DNA of 58,770 nucleotides from Sinomonas albida (GCF_004919045.1 NZ_SWDW01000019.1:1-58770), one strand, 5' to 3'; positions 24,637 to 33,641 are shown, numbered from the stretch's first letter. A program made the numbers and translations. The notes: generated by a model from the letters alone, not told the origin.

Positions 24637-25314
24637 ATGACGTCTGAGGAGGTTCTGGCCGGCCTGGAGGCCGAGGCCCGCGCGACCAAGCACGCCGAGA
24701 CGAGCTCTTGGGTCGCGGCCCAGCTGCGGCAGCGGATTGCGGCCGGCCAGCTCGCCCCGGGTGCGAAGCTCGCGGAGGAGTCCCTCCGCGATGCCCTCGG
24801 AGTCTCCCGGAACACGCTGCGCGAGGCGTTCGCGACGCTGCACGCCGAGCGCGTCGTCACCCGAATCCCCAATCGCGGCGTCTTCGTCTCCCACCCCACC
24901 GCGGAGGACATCCGCGAGATCTACCGCGTCCGCCGGCTCGTGGAGCCCGCGGCGCTCCTGTGGTCGCCACCGGCACCGACCGGGCCGCTCGCGGCGATCG
25001 TGCGCGAGGCGCGGCGGGCCGCCGAGTCCGAGGACGTGCCCGCCATGGCGAACGCGAACCAAGAGTTCCACCGCGCGCTCATCGCCCGTGCGGGGAGCGA
25101 ACGCCTGGACAGCTTCATGGAGCAGATCCTCGCGGAGATGCGCCTCGTCTTCGCGACCATGGGTGCCCACCCGCGCTTCCACGCCCCGTACGTCGAGGAC
25201 AACGCCCGCATCCTCGAGCTCCTCGAGGCCGGCCGCGCCGCGGACGCCGCGGCGCTCATGGCCGACTATCTCGACCGCGCCGAGCAGCAGCTCCTCGCCG
25301 CCGTCGCGGGCTGA
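24637..25314 (+). CDS. GntR-family regulator, FCD subfamily
   Basis: A protein of 225 residues. The winged helix covers about 25-90 (LRQRIAAGQLAPGAKLAEESLRDALGVSRNTLREAFATL). The FCD effector domain covers about 95-220, with helix residues such as NQEFHRALIARAG that supply metal-binding Asp/His positions. It sits between the pxp operon and the DUF969/979 operon. The same dyad lies in both of those promoters, so it is the obvious candidate regulator, with 5-oxoproline or a product as effector. It probably has a leaderless mRNA. Confidence 0.9.
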   Translation: MTSEEVLAGLEAEARATKHAETSSWVAAQLRQRIAAGQLAPGAKLAEESLRDALGVSRNTLREAFATLHAERVVTRIPNRGVFVSHPTAEDIREIYRVRRLVEPAALLWSPPAPTGPLAAIVREARRAAESEDVPAMANANQEFHRALIARAGSERLDSFMEQILAEMRLVFATMGAHPRFHAPYVEDNARILELLEAGRAADAAALMADYLDRAEQQLLAAVAG

Positions 25315-25442
25315 CCCAGGCAGCGCGTTCCCGACCTTCTTTGGATCGCGTCTCCGACGACACGCCGCGGGACGCGCCGATTCCGGCGATTCCACCGCCT
25401 CAATGAAGGTCAGCAACCGAGCGGCGCCCAAGATCTTCCGGG

Positions 25443-25455
25443 ATTGTTCAACGAA
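25443..25455. promoter_or_regulatory. Second-rank GntR half-site upstream of the DUF969 operon
   Basis: ATTGTT-C-AACGAA retains one full arm of the dyad and four of six bases of the other. Its centre lies 24 bp before that of the stronger site at 25467. Confidence 0.5.
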
Positions 25456-25459
25456 AGCC

Positions 25460-25489
25460 TTGATTGATTGTTGAACAAAAGGCTATGCT
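25460..25489 (+). promoter_or_regulatory. Promoter of the DUF969-DUF979-DUF2891 operon with embedded GntR site
   Basis: TTGATT (25460-25465), an 18-bp spacer and TATGCT (25484-25489). The spacer contains ATTGTT-G-AACAAA (25467-25479), one base from the perfect dyad at pxpA. Binding there would block the promoter. Confidence 0.65.
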
Positions 25490-25557
25490 CTGGATCACAC
25501 GCGCTCTTCGGCGCACACCCCTTCGCACGACCGAACCCATTTTCGGAACGGATAATC

Positions 25558-26268
25558 ATGCTTGTACTCATCGGGGTACTTCTGGTGATCGTTGGCTTTG
25601 CGATCCGCCTGAACCCACTCGTCGTCGTGACTGTCGCCGGCATCGTCACTGCACTCCTGGGCGGGCTCAACCCGCTCCAGATCCTCGAGGCCTTCGGCAG
25701 CGGCTTCGCGAGCAGCCGCTCGGTCACGATCTTCGTCGCCGTGCTGCCGGTCGTCGGCATCATCGAGTATTTCGGGCTGCAGGAGCAGGCCAAGACGCTC
25801 ATCGGCAAGCTCGCCAAGCTCACGGCAGGCCGCGTTCTGCTCGGCTACCTCGCCGTCCGCCAGATCACCGCCGCGGTGGGCCTCAACAGCATCGGCGGCC
25901 ACGCGCAGACCGTGCGCCCGCTCGTCTTCCCGATGGCCGAGGGCGCGGCGCTGCGCCGCTACGGCCACGTTCCCGAGCACATCAAGGAGCGCATCAAGGG
26001 CCATTCGGCCGCGGCGGATAACGTGGGCGTGTTCTTCGGCGAGGACGTCTTCGTGGCCGTGGGCTCGATCCTCCTCATCACGACGTTCGTCGACACGACC
26101 TACCACCTCCACCTCGAGCCGCTCCAGCTTGCGCTGTGGGCCATCCCGACCGCGATCGCCGCGTTCCTCATCCACGGCTTCCGGCTCCTGCGCCTCGACA
26201 AGCAGCTCGACAGGGAATACGCAGAACTCGAGAAGGCCGAGCCGGCCACCGCAGGAGAAGCCAAGTGA
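25558..26268 (+). CDS. DUF969 membrane protein, probable transporter half
   Basis: A protein of 236 residues, hydrophobic with about six to seven membrane helices (MLVLIGVLLVIVGFAIRLNPLVVVTVAGIVTALLGG at the N-terminus). The ATG at 25558 is chosen because it begins directly with the first helix. RQITAAVGLNSIGGHAQTVRPLVFPMAEGAA is a conserved DUF969 segment. In other bacteria DUF969-DUF979 pairs lie beside pyroglutamyl peptidase and pxp genes, so the pair is a likely 5-oxoproline carrier. This is inferred from context, not known biochemistry. Its stop overlaps the next start by four bases. Confidence 0.85.
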   Translation: MLVLIGVLLVIVGFAIRLNPLVVVTVAGIVTALLGGLNPLQILEAFGSGFASSRSVTIFVAVLPVVGIIEYFGLQEQAKTLIGKLAKLTAGRVLLGYLAVRQITAAVGLNSIGGHAQTVRPLVFPMAEGAALRRYGHVPEHIKERIKGHSAAADNVGVFFGEDVFVAVGSILLITTFVDTTYHLHLEPLQLALWAIPTAIAAFLIHGFRLLRLDKQLDREYAELEKAEPATAGEAK

Positions 26269-27233
26269 TCAATGTCGAAGCCGTCTACTGGCTCATCGGA
26301 ATCCTGTTCATCGCGTGGGCCGTGCTGATCGTTCGGGACGCGAATCACCCCCGCCGCTGGGGCAGCTCGGCCTTCTGGGGCCTCCTGGGCCTGTGCTTCT
26401 TCTACGGCACGTGGGTCCAGGCCGGGACCGCGCCGGGGTGGATCCTCGGCATTGCCGTACTCGTGCTCGTGGCCCTCGCCGCGACGAGGCAGCTCGCGGA
26501 CGGAAGGGCCAAGACCTCGACCGGAGAGCAGCGCGAGGCCTTCGCCGCGCGCTTCGGCAACAAGCTCTTCATCCCGGCGCTCACGCTCCCGGTCGTAACA
26601 GTCCTCCTCGTGCTGCTCGCGCCGGTCCTCACCATCGGCAAGACCCCGATCCTCGATCCCAAGAACACGACGCTCGTGGCCCTGGCGATCGGCGCGATCG
26701 TGGCCGCCGTCGTCGCTCTCGTGATCCTCCGGCCGAAGCACCCGCTCACGCCCGTGTTCGAGAGCCGCCGCATCCTCGAGTCCATCGGCTGGGCCGCGCT
26801 CCTGCCCCAGATGCTCTCGACGCTCGGCATCCTCTTCACGAAGGCCGGCGTCGGCACCGCGGTCAGCACGCTCGTGACCGGCGTCATGCCGAAGGGCTCG
26901 CTCCTCGCTGCCGTCATCGTCTACTGCGTGGGACTGTTCGTGTTCACGGTCCTCATGGGCAACGGCTTCGCCGCGTTCCCGATCATGACGGCCGCGATCG
27001 GCTGGCCCGTGCTCGTCCAGCAGTTCCACGGCAACCCGGCGATCGTCTTCGCGATCGGCATGCTCGCCGGCTTCTGCGGGACGCTGTGCACGCCGATGGC
27101 CGCAAACTTCAACCTCGTGCCCTCGGCCCTGCTCGAGATGAAGAACAAGTACGGCGTCATCACCGCCCAGCTCGGCACGGCGTTCCCGCTGCTCGTCGTC
27201 AACACCGCCCTCATGTACTTCCTCGCCTTCTAG
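26265..27233 (+). CDS. DUF979 membrane protein, probable transporter half
   Basis: A protein of 322 residues starting at a GTG that overlaps the preceding stop (GTGA). About nine to ten membrane helices. Late segments such as LMGNGFAAFPIMTAAIG and AGFCGTLCTPMAANFNLVPSALLEMK are typical of DUF979. The latter is a polar-residue-rich re-entrant-like loop as found in substrate sites. It is always paired with DUF969; together they probably form one carrier, likely for 5-oxoproline or pyroglutamyl compounds. Confidence 0.85.
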   Translation: MINVEAVYWLIGILFIAWAVLIVRDANHPRRWGSSAFWGLLGLCFFYGTWVQAGTAPGWILGIAVLVLVALAATRQLADGRAKTSTGEQREAFAARFGNKLFIPALTLPVVTVLLVLLAPVLTIGKTPILDPKNTTLVALAIGAIVAAVVALVILRPKHPLTPVFESRRILESIGWAALLPQMLSTLGILFTKAGVGTAVSTLVTGVMPKGSLLAAVIVYCVGLFVFTVLMGNGFAAFPIMTAAIGWPVLVQQFHGNPAIVFAIGMLAGFCGTLCTPMAANFNLVPSALLEMKNKYGVITAQLGTAFPLLVVNTALMYFLAF

Positions 27234-27240
27234 GAGAACC

Positions 27241-28347
27241 GTGGACTTCGACCTCCTGCCCTCGGCCGCGGAGCACTGCGCCGCCGTCGTCCTCGACAAC
27301 CTGAGCCGCGCCTACCCGCACTCGGCACACCACACCCAGCGCTCGGCAGGCGACCGCCCGGTCCCGTCTGAGCTGCACCCCGCGTTCTACACGTCCTTCG
27401 ACTGGCACTCGTGCGTGCACATGCACTGGTTGGGGGTCAGCGTGCTCAGCGCGGCGGCGGGCGGGGCGTCCGGCACGGCTGCCGACGCAACAACAGCCGA
27501 CGACGGCGGCCCTCACCTCGAGCCGGGCACGGCGGCGAGGCTCCGGCACGCCTTGGCCGACAACCTCACGGCGGAGAAGCTCGCCGTCGAGGCCGCGTAT
27601 CTCGCCGACAACCCGTCGTGGGAGCGGCCGTACGGCTGGGCGTGGCTCGTGCGCCTCGCGGCGGCGTGCTCCGCGTCCTCGGACCAGGAGATCCGGGGCT
27701 GGGGTCAGAACCTCGAGGGGTGCGTCGACACGGTGGCCCGCCTCGCGACCGAGTGGCTGGCGAAGGTCGAGCACCCCGTGCGGCACGGGCTGCACACGAA
27801 CTCGGCGTTCGGCGTCGCGCTCCTGCTGGACGGGTTCCGCGCACTCGGCCGGACCGACGCCGCCGAGGCCTGCGAGGCAGCCGCGCGTGCGTGGTTCGGC
27901 TCCGACGCCGGCTGGGCCACGGAATGGGAGCTCAGCGGCCAGGACTTCCTCTCCGCGGGCCTGAGCGAAGCGGACCTCATGCAGCGCGTGCTCGGCCGTG
28001 ACGACTTCGCGGCGTGGCTCGAGCAGTTCCTCCCGGGCCTCGAGGCGAGCTCGCGCATGCTCTCCGTGGTCGGCGTGACGGACGAGTCCGACGGCTACAT
28101 GGTCCACCTCCACGGCCTCAACCTGACGCGCGCGGGCCAGCTCTCGCGCGTGGTGAGGGCGCTGCGGGAGGGGGCGTCGCCGTCGTCGTCTGTTTCGCCG
28201 AGCGAGCCCGTGCTCGCGGCGGCGATCGAACCCCTCCTCTCGGCCGGTATCGCGGCCCTCGACAGCGGCGACTTCATGTCGACGCACTGGCTCGCGAGCT
28301 TCGCATGGGACGCCCTCGAGTCGCGGAGCGCCCTGCAGCTCGCCTGA
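27241..28347 (+). CDS. DUF2891-family protein
   Basis: A protein of 368 residues, cytoplasmic by appearance. HPAFYTSFDWHSCVHMHWLGV near residue 40 is the family signature, with several His residues that could bind metal or act in catalysis; NPSWERPYGWAWLVRLA follows. It appears to be an all-helical barrel like those of glycan-processing enzymes. It starts seven bases after the DUF979 stop, so it belongs to the operon. Its reaction is unknown. The context suggests a hydrolase or epimerase for a pyroglutamyl-type compound. Confidence 0.8.
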   Translation: MDFDLLPSAAEHCAAVVLDNLSRAYPHSAHHTQRSAGDRPVPSELHPAFYTSFDWHSCVHMHWLGVSVLSAAAGGASGTAADATTADDGGPHLEPGTAARLRHALADNLTAEKLAVEAAYLADNPSWERPYGWAWLVRLAAACSASSDQEIRGWGQNLEGCVDTVARLATEWLAKVEHPVRHGLHTNSAFGVALLLDGFRALGRTDAAEACEAAARAWFGSDAGWATEWELSGQDFLSAGLSEADLMQRVLGRDDFAAWLEQFLPGLEASSRMLSVVGVTDESDGYMVHLHGLNLTRAGQLSRVVRALREGASPSSSVSPSEPVLAAAIEPLLSAGIAALDSGDFMSTHWLASFAWDALESRSALQLA

Positions 28348-28360
28348 ACGCCGAACTCGC

Positions 28361-30187
28361 CTACGGCGACGGCTGCACCACCATCGCCGACCCGCCGCCG
28401 CGCCGGACGGGCTCGGCCGCGGCGAGTGTCCGGCCGTCGGGCAGGAACTCGATCGCGGTCTCGGCCCCGATCTCCGCGGCCGAGGTAAACGCGTCGCCGG
28501 ACGGCTGGAACACGTGGCCGTACGGGGTCAGCTCGCTCCCGTATTTCGCGATGAAGGCCGGCTCAGCGGTGACCTTCGCGGTGTTGCGCTGCGACGCACG
28601 CGGCGCGGCGATCGCCTCGGGAGTGGTCATGCCCCGGTCGATCCGGTTGAAGATCGTCTGCAGCACGGTCGTGATGATGGTCGAGCCGCCGGGCGAGCCG
28701 AGTGCGAGGAACGGCTTGCCGTCCTGGAGCATGATGGTCGGTGAGATGGACGAACGCGGGCGCTTGCCGGGATCGATCCGGTTCGGGTCCGTCGGGCTGT
28801 AGACCGCCGAGAAGTCCGTGAGCTCGTTGTTGAGGATGAAGCCGCGCCCCGGCACGACCTGGCCCGAGCCGCCCGTCTGCTCGATGGTGAGCGTGTACTC
28901 GACCACGTTGCCCCAGCGGTCGGACACGGTCATGTTCGTGGTCGAGATGTTCTCGGTGTCCTTCTCACTCGCCGGAGCCGCCGCGGCCATGGGGCAGACG
29001 CCGTTGTATCCGGTCACGTCGCCCGGCGGGACAGGCTTCGTCGCCGCATGCGTGGGGTCAATCGAGCACGCGCGCTGTTTGCCGAAGAGCGGGTCCAGAA
29101 GCGCCTTCGTCGGCACGTTGACGAAGGCGGGGTCCCCCACGTATTTGCCGCGGTCGGCGAACGCGAGCGCACTCGCCTCGAGGTAGTGGTGCAGCGCGTC
29201 CGGATCGTTCATCCCGGCCAGGTTGAACTGATCGAGGATGTTGAGCGATTCGCCCACGGTCGTGCCGCCGCTGCTCGAGGGCGCCATGCCGTAGACGTCG
29301 TAGCCGCGGTAGTTCACGTGGGTGGGGTCGCGGTCGATCGTCGTGTAGTTGGCGATGTCCGCGGCCGTCATGGACCCGGGCGGCACTGGCAGCGTCGTGC
29401 TGGGCGACTTGAGCGGGTTCTGCACGACGCTCGCGATCTCGGACGCGAGCGGCCCGCGGTAGAACGCACCGATCCCGTCCTTCGCGAGCAGGCGGTAGGT
29501 CGCCGCGAGGTCGTGGTTCTGGAAGATCGAGCCGACCTGCGGAGCGTCGCCTCCGGGGAGGAAGAGGCTCGCTGTCGCAGGGAAGGCCTCGAAGCGGGCC
29601 TTGTTGTCGAGAGTCTGCTGGCGGAACGTCGGGTCGACCACGAAGCCGCGGTCCGCCACCTTGATGGCGGGCTTGAGCGCCTCGCCGAGTCCCACGGTGC
29701 CCCATCGGTCGAGCGCGCGCTGCCACGTCGCGGCCGTCCCGGGCACCCCCACGGACACGCCGCTCGTCACGAGCTCGGGCGTGAAGTTGTACGGCTTCCC
29801 GGTGGCGGGGTTGATGAACGCGTCGTGCTTCATTGCGGCGGGCGCGGTCTCGCGGCCGTCGATCGACTGCACGGTGCGGGTCTTCGCGTCGTAATAGGTG
29901 AAGAAGCCGCCGCCCCCGATTCCCGAGCTGTACGGCTCGGTCACGCCGAGGGTCGCGGCGGCGGCCACCGCGGCGTCCACGGCATTCCCGCCGTTGCGGA
30001 GCACCTCGAGCGCCGCACCGGAGGCCTCGGGGTCCACGGTGCTGACGGCGCCGCCGTAGCCAACGGCGGTGGGAGTCTTGGTGTTCTGCCGCGGGTCCGC
30101 GGACGCCGGGCCCGCAATCGCCGCGCTCGAAACTCCGAGCGCGACGGCGGCCACGGCGGCGGCCAATTGGTGTCGGATCGTCCTCAC
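28361..30187 (-). CDS. ggt: Secreted gamma-glutamyltransferase
   Basis: A protein of 608 residues from the GTG at 30187, which follows GGGAGGA. The first 33 residues are a Sec signal peptide ending ASA-DPR. The large-subunit part starts VGYGGAVSTVDPEASGAALEVLRNGGNAVDAAVAAA. The autoprocessing threonine lies in NISTTNMTVSDRWGNVV; Asn replaces the usual His after the TT pair. The mature two-subunit enzyme splits gamma-glutamyl peptides outside the cell. It is tail to tail with DUF2891 (13 bp). Its products could feed the adjacent 5-oxoproline pathway. Confidence 0.93.
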   Translation of the reverse strand: MRTIRHQLAAAVAAVALGVSSAAIAGPASADPRQNTKTPTAVGYGGAVSTVDPEASGAALEVLRNGGNAVDAAVAAAATLGVTEPYSSGIGGGGFFTYYDAKTRTVQSIDGRETAPAAMKHDAFINPATGKPYNFTPELVTSGVSVGVPGTAATWQRALDRWGTVGLGEALKPAIKVADRGFVVDPTFRQQTLDNKARFEAFPATASLFLPGGDAPQVGSIFQNHDLAATYRLLAKDGIGAFYRGPLASEIASVVQNPLKSPSTTLPVPPGSMTAADIANYTTIDRDPTHVNYRGYDVYGMAPSSSGGTTVGESLNILDQFNLAGMNDPDALHHYLEASALAFADRGKYVGDPAFVNVPTKALLDPLFGKQRACSIDPTHAATKPVPPGDVTGYNGVCPMAAAAPASEKDTENISTTNMTVSDRWGNVVEYTLTIEQTGGSGQVVPGRGFILNNELTDFSAVYSPTDPNRIDPGKRPRSSISPTIMLQDGKPFLALGSPGGSTIITTVLQTIFNRIDRGMTTPEAIAAPRASQRNTAKVTAEPAFIAKYGSELTPYGHVFQPSGDAFTSAAEIGAETAIEFLPDGRTLAAAEPVRRGGGSAMVVQPSP

Positions 30188-30355
30188 AGGTCCTCCCAGA
30201 AAAATCCAAGCGTGCTGACAGGGTGTGACCCAAGCTACTTGGCGTCTGGGAGGGGCGTCAGCCCCGGAAGCAATCGAGTTTCTGATGCCTGGACGCATGA
30301 ACCGGGCACGGCTCCTGTTCGTTCCTCCCTCGGAGGAGAGTCTCGAGGAGGGCCG

Positions 30356-30853
30356 ATGGCGGAGCTGAACAGCATCCCCGTGACCACGCTCGCCGGGCGG
30401 GAGACGACGTTCGGCGAATGGTCCGACGACGTCCGGCTGGTGGTGAACGTCGCGAGCCGGTGCGGGCTCGCGCCGCAGTACGAGCAGCTCGAGCAGCTGC
30501 AGCGGCGCTACGGGGACCGCGGCTTCACGGTGCTCGCGTTCCCCAGCAACCAGTTCCTGCAGGAGTACCGGGACAACGAGAAGATCGCCGAGTACTGCGC
30601 CGCGACGTGGGGCGTCACGTTCCCCGTGATGGCCAAGGTGCGGGTCAACGGCCGGACCGCGCACCCGCTCTACCGGGAGCTGGTCAGGACCCCCGACGCC
30701 GAGGGCAAGGCCGGTCGGATCACGTGGAACTTCGAGAAGTTCCTCGTGCTGCCGGACGGCATAGTGCACCGCTTCCGGCCGCGCGTCCTCCCCGACGATC
30801 CGGCCATCGTGGCGCTCATCGAGTCCGCACTCGCGCGCGAGCCGCGTTCCTAG
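30356..30853 (+). CDS. Glutathione peroxidase-family thiol peroxidase
   Basis: A protein of 165 residues, normal for the family. The peroxidatic residue is Cys36 in NVASRCGLAPQYEQLE (no selenocysteine). FPSNQF has Ser where many non-Sec enzymes have the second Cys (FPCNQF). The Trp-Asn of the catalytic triad is in ITWNFEKFLV. Actinobacterial members rely on thioredoxin or mycoredoxin rather than glutathione. The lack of the usual resolving Cys in FPSNQF implies another reductant route. A GAGGAGGG Shine-Dalgarno precedes the ATG. Confidence 0.9.
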   Translation: MAELNSIPVTTLAGRETTFGEWSDDVRLVVNVASRCGLAPQYEQLEQLQRRYGDRGFTVLAFPSNQFLQEYRDNEKIAEYCAATWGVTFPVMAKVRVNGRTAHPLYRELVRTPDAEGKAGRITWNFEKFLVLPDGIVHRFRPRVLPDDPAIVALIESALAREPRS

Positions 30854-30878
30854 CTGCGCCCGTCACCCTTCCTGGCAC

Positions 30879-31895
30879 TCAGATGTCTACGAGCACCTTG
30901 CCGACTGCGCCGCGCTCCACGGCATCGTGGGCAGCCGCCGTGTCCTCGAGCCGGAATCGCGTGAGCGGGAGGCCGTGCTCCTCTCCCACGCGGAGCGCGC
31001 CGTCGGCGAGCGCCGCGGAGACGGCCGCCACGGCGTCGGCCTTCTGCTGGTCGGTGACGGTGTAGGTGAGGACGAACTGGAGCCGCACGTTCTTGGCCAT
31101 GGCCTGGCGCACCGGCATCGCCACGGTTTCGTCCGAGGCGCCGGCGTAGGCGGCGATGGTCCCGCCGGTCGTGATCGCCGCCAGATCCGCCGCCACGTTG
31201 GCCGCGAGGTTGACGTCCACGATCACGTCGACGCCGTGGCGTGCGACCCGCCGCGCCTCCGCGGCAACGTCCTGCGTCCTGTAGTTGAGGACGACGGCGG
31301 CCCCGGCCTGAGCAGCAAGCGACGCCTTCTCCTCGCTGCTCACGGTGGCGACGACGGTTGCTCCTGCCCACCGGGCGAGCTGGATCGCGGCATGGCCGAC
31401 GGCGCCCGCTCCCCCGGTCACGAGAACCGTCCGCCCGTCGAGCGTCCCCTTGGCGAGCCGGGCGGGACCGTGCTCGCTCGAGGTGAGCGCCCGGTGCGCG
31501 GTGAGGGCCGGAATGCCAAGGGAGGCCCCGGCGTCGAACGTCTCGGAGTCCGGCAGGGGAACCGCCTTGCGGGCGGGCACCACGACCGCCTCCTGCGCCG
31601 TCCCCTCGGAGCCTCCGAACGCGACGTCCCACAGCCACACGCGTTGCCCGACGCCGAGCCCGGAAACCCCGGGACCCACCGCCTCGACGACGCCGGCGCC
31701 GTCCTGGTTCGGCACGTGCCAGCCGTCGAGGGTCGCCGCGTAGGTGCCGCCGGCCCGGGCCTTCCAGTCTGTGGGGTTCACGCCGGACACGGCCACGCGC
31801 ACGCGGACCTCCCCCTCGCCTGGCTCGGGAACCGGGCGGTCCCGGAGGACGAGGACGGAGGAATCGCCGGTGCGCTCGTACATGATCGCCTTCAT
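30879..31895 (-). CDS. NADPH:quinone oxidoreductase, zinc-independent MDR family
   Basis: A protein of 338 residues. The N-terminal GroES-like domain starts MKAIMYERTGDSSVLVLRDRPVPEPGEGEV, with SGVNPTDWKARAG and NQDGAGVVEAVG. The NADPH-binding motif is VLVTGGAGAVGHAAIQLARWAG. The zinc ligands of alcohol dehydrogenases are missing, as expected for QOR-type enzymes. It probably reduces quinones or alpha,beta-unsaturated carbonyls. It is convergent with the peroxidase gene (25 bp), a pairing that fits oxidative-stress handling. Confidence 0.88.
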   Translation of the reverse strand: MKAIMYERTGDSSVLVLRDRPVPEPGEGEVRVRVAVSGVNPTDWKARAGGTYAATLDGWHVPNQDGAGVVEAVGPGVSGLGVGQRVWLWDVAFGGSEGTAQEAVVVPARKAVPLPDSETFDAGASLGIPALTAHRALTSSEHGPARLAKGTLDGRTVLVTGGAGAVGHAAIQLARWAGATVVATVSSEEKASLAAQAGAAVVLNYRTQDVAAEARRVARHGVDVIVDVNLAANVAADLAAITTGGTIAAYAGASDETVAMPVRQAMAKNVRLQFVLTYTVTDQQKADAVAAVSAALADGALRVGEEHGLPLTRFRLEDTAAAHDAVERGAVGKVLVDI

Positions 31896-31980
31896 GTGCC
31901 GATACTCCCCCGAATCGAGGCGCCTACGCAGCCTCTGGCGGAGGTTTCCGACCTTCTTCAAAGGCACGATCGGTCGATGC

Positions 31981-32007
31981 GCGGCGTGTCGGGGCCCGAC
32001 GCGCCGC
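31981..32007 (-). terminator. Terminator-like dyad downstream of the HTH-MurA gene
   Basis: gcggcgtgtcggg (31981-31993) and cccgacgcgccgc (31995-32007) are complementary with one mismatch. It lies 82 bp after the stop of the minus-strand HTH-MurA gene and before the quinone reductase gene. Confidence 0.5.
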
Positions 32008-32089
32008 GAGGCGATCTCATTCCAGGTCGAAATCTGAAAGGCCGCCCGAGTCGCTGTCGCGAAACCGCGAGGGTTTCCAGAAGAACTCG

Positions 32090-33631
32090 TCAGTCTTGGA
32101 AGTACTCGATCCGTGCACCGATTGAGTTGAGCCGCTCCGCGAGGTCCTGGTAGCCGCGCTCGATCACGTAGATGTTGCGGAGCTCGCTCGTGCCGCGGGC
32201 CGCGAGCATGGCCAGCAGGATGCAAGCCGCGGGGCGCAGCGCCGGCGGGCACCCGACCTCGGCAGCCCGCCACTTCGTGGGGCCGTTGACGTAGATCCGG
32301 TGCGGGTCGAGGAGCTGGATCTGGCCGCCGAGTCGGTTGAGCTCGGTGAGGTAGATCGCGCGGTTCTCGTAGACCCAGTCGTGGATGAGGGTCTGACCGG
32401 TCGCATTGGCCGCGATGACCGCGAAGAACGGCAGGTTGTCGATGTTGAGCCCGGGGAACGGCATCGGGTGGATCTTGTCCGCGGGAGCGTGGAGTTCGGA
32501 CGGGAGCGTCGTGACGTCCACGAGCCGCGTCCGGCCGTTGCGGGCCACGTACTCGCCCGAGATTTCGAGCTGCTGGCCCATCTGCACGAGCGTCGCGAGC
32601 TCGATCTCCATGAACTCGATCGGCACGCGCCGCACGGTCACCTGCGAGTTCGTCACGATCGCGGCCGTGATGAGGCTCATGGCCTCGATCGGGTCCTCGG
32701 ACGGGCAGTACTCGATGTCCTGCTCGATCCGCGAGAGCCCGCGGATGCGCAGCGTCGTGGTCCCGACGCCCTCGATCTCGACGCCGAGGCTCTGGAGGTA
32801 GAAGCACAGGTCCTGGACCATGTAGTTCGGGGATGCGTTGCGGATCACCGTGAGGCCCTCGCGGTGCGCGGCGGCCATGATCGCATTCTCGGTGACGGTG
32901 TCGCCGCGCTCGGTCAGGACGAACGTGCGGTCGTGGCCGTCGGCCTCGGGGGCCCGCACGGAGTAGAAGCCGTTCGACGCCTCGACCGCGAGGCCGAAGG
33001 TCCGGAGCGCCTGCATGTGGGGTTCGACGGTGCGGGTGCCGAGGTCACAGCCGCCCGCGTACGGAAGCTTGTACTCGCTGCGCTCGTCCAGGAGCGGGCC
33101 GAGCAGCATGATGACGCTGCGGGTGCGGCGGGCGGCTTCGACGTCCATTGCGTCGAGGTTGAGCGTGGCCGGGCGGCGGATCTGGAGGTCACGCGGCTGC
33201 TCTCCGAGCGCGCCCGGGAGCCACGTGCACTCGACGCCGATCGAGGTCAGGACCTCGACGATCCGGTTGACCTCCTCGATGCGGGCGAGGTTGCGCAGCG
33301 TCGTGGTGCCGCGGTTGATGAGGCTCGCGCACAGGAGCGCGACGCCGGCGTTCTTGGAGGTGTTGACGTCGACGGCTCCGGAGAGCCGGCGCCCGCCCTC
33401 GACCCGGAGATGGGTCATCTTGGACGGACCGATATTGAGGATGCGCTGACCGAGGATGTCCTCGATCCGCTGGAGCATCTTGAGGCTCAGGTTCTGCTTG
33501 CCCTGCTCCATGCGCGCAATGGCACTTTGGCTGGTGCCAAGTTCCGCAGCCAGCTGCCCCTGCGTCCATCCCCTGTCGCTGCGCACTTCGCGCAGAATCG
33601 CCCCGACGGTCTCAGCAGTCTGTTGTGCCAT
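32090..33631 (-). CDS. Fusion of XRE-type HTH and MurA-like enolpyruvyl transferase
   Basis: A protein of 513 residues. Residues 8-62 are a helix-turn-helix (REVRSDRGWTQGQLAAELGTSQSAIARMEQGKQ). From about 72 it is an EPSP/MurA-fold enzyme of UDP-GlcNAc enolpyruvyl-transferase type. MurA active-site residues are kept: Lys93-Asn94 (SKNAGV), Cys195 in YAGGCDLGTR (equivalent to Cys115) and the Asp of LNIDNLP (equivalent to Asp305). It may be active or may sense UDP-GlcNAc or PEP while bound to DNA. Such fusions are known in actinobacterial genomes, but I know of no functional study. Confidence 0.88.
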   Translation of the reverse strand: MAQQTAETVGAILREVRSDRGWTQGQLAAELGTSQSAIARMEQGKQNLSLKMLQRIEDILGQRILNIGPSKMTHLRVEGGRRLSGAVDVNTSKNAGVALLCASLINRGTTTLRNLARIEEVNRIVEVLTSIGVECTWLPGALGEQPRDLQIRRPATLNLDAMDVEAARRTRSVIMLLGPLLDERSEYKLPYAGGCDLGTRTVEPHMQALRTFGLAVEASNGFYSVRAPEADGHDRTFVLTERGDTVTENAIMAAAHREGLTVIRNASPNYMVQDLCFYLQSLGVEIEGVGTTTLRIRGLSRIEQDIEYCPSEDPIEAMSLITAAIVTNSQVTVRRVPIEFMEIELATLVQMGQQLEISGEYVARNGRTRLVDVTTLPSELHAPADKIHPMPFPGLNIDNLPFFAVIAANATGQTLIHDWVYENRAIYLTELNRLGGQIQLLDPHRIYVNGPTKWRAAEVGCPPALRPAACILLAMLAARGTSELRNIYVIERGYQDLAERLNSIGARIEYFQD

Positions 33632-33641
33632 ACCGCCAAAA

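Noticed and set aside
30188-30769. N-terminal extension of gamma-glutamyltransferase
   Set aside because: It overlaps the peroxidase gene on the other strand. The GTG at 30187 has a good ribosome site and begins a normal signal peptide.
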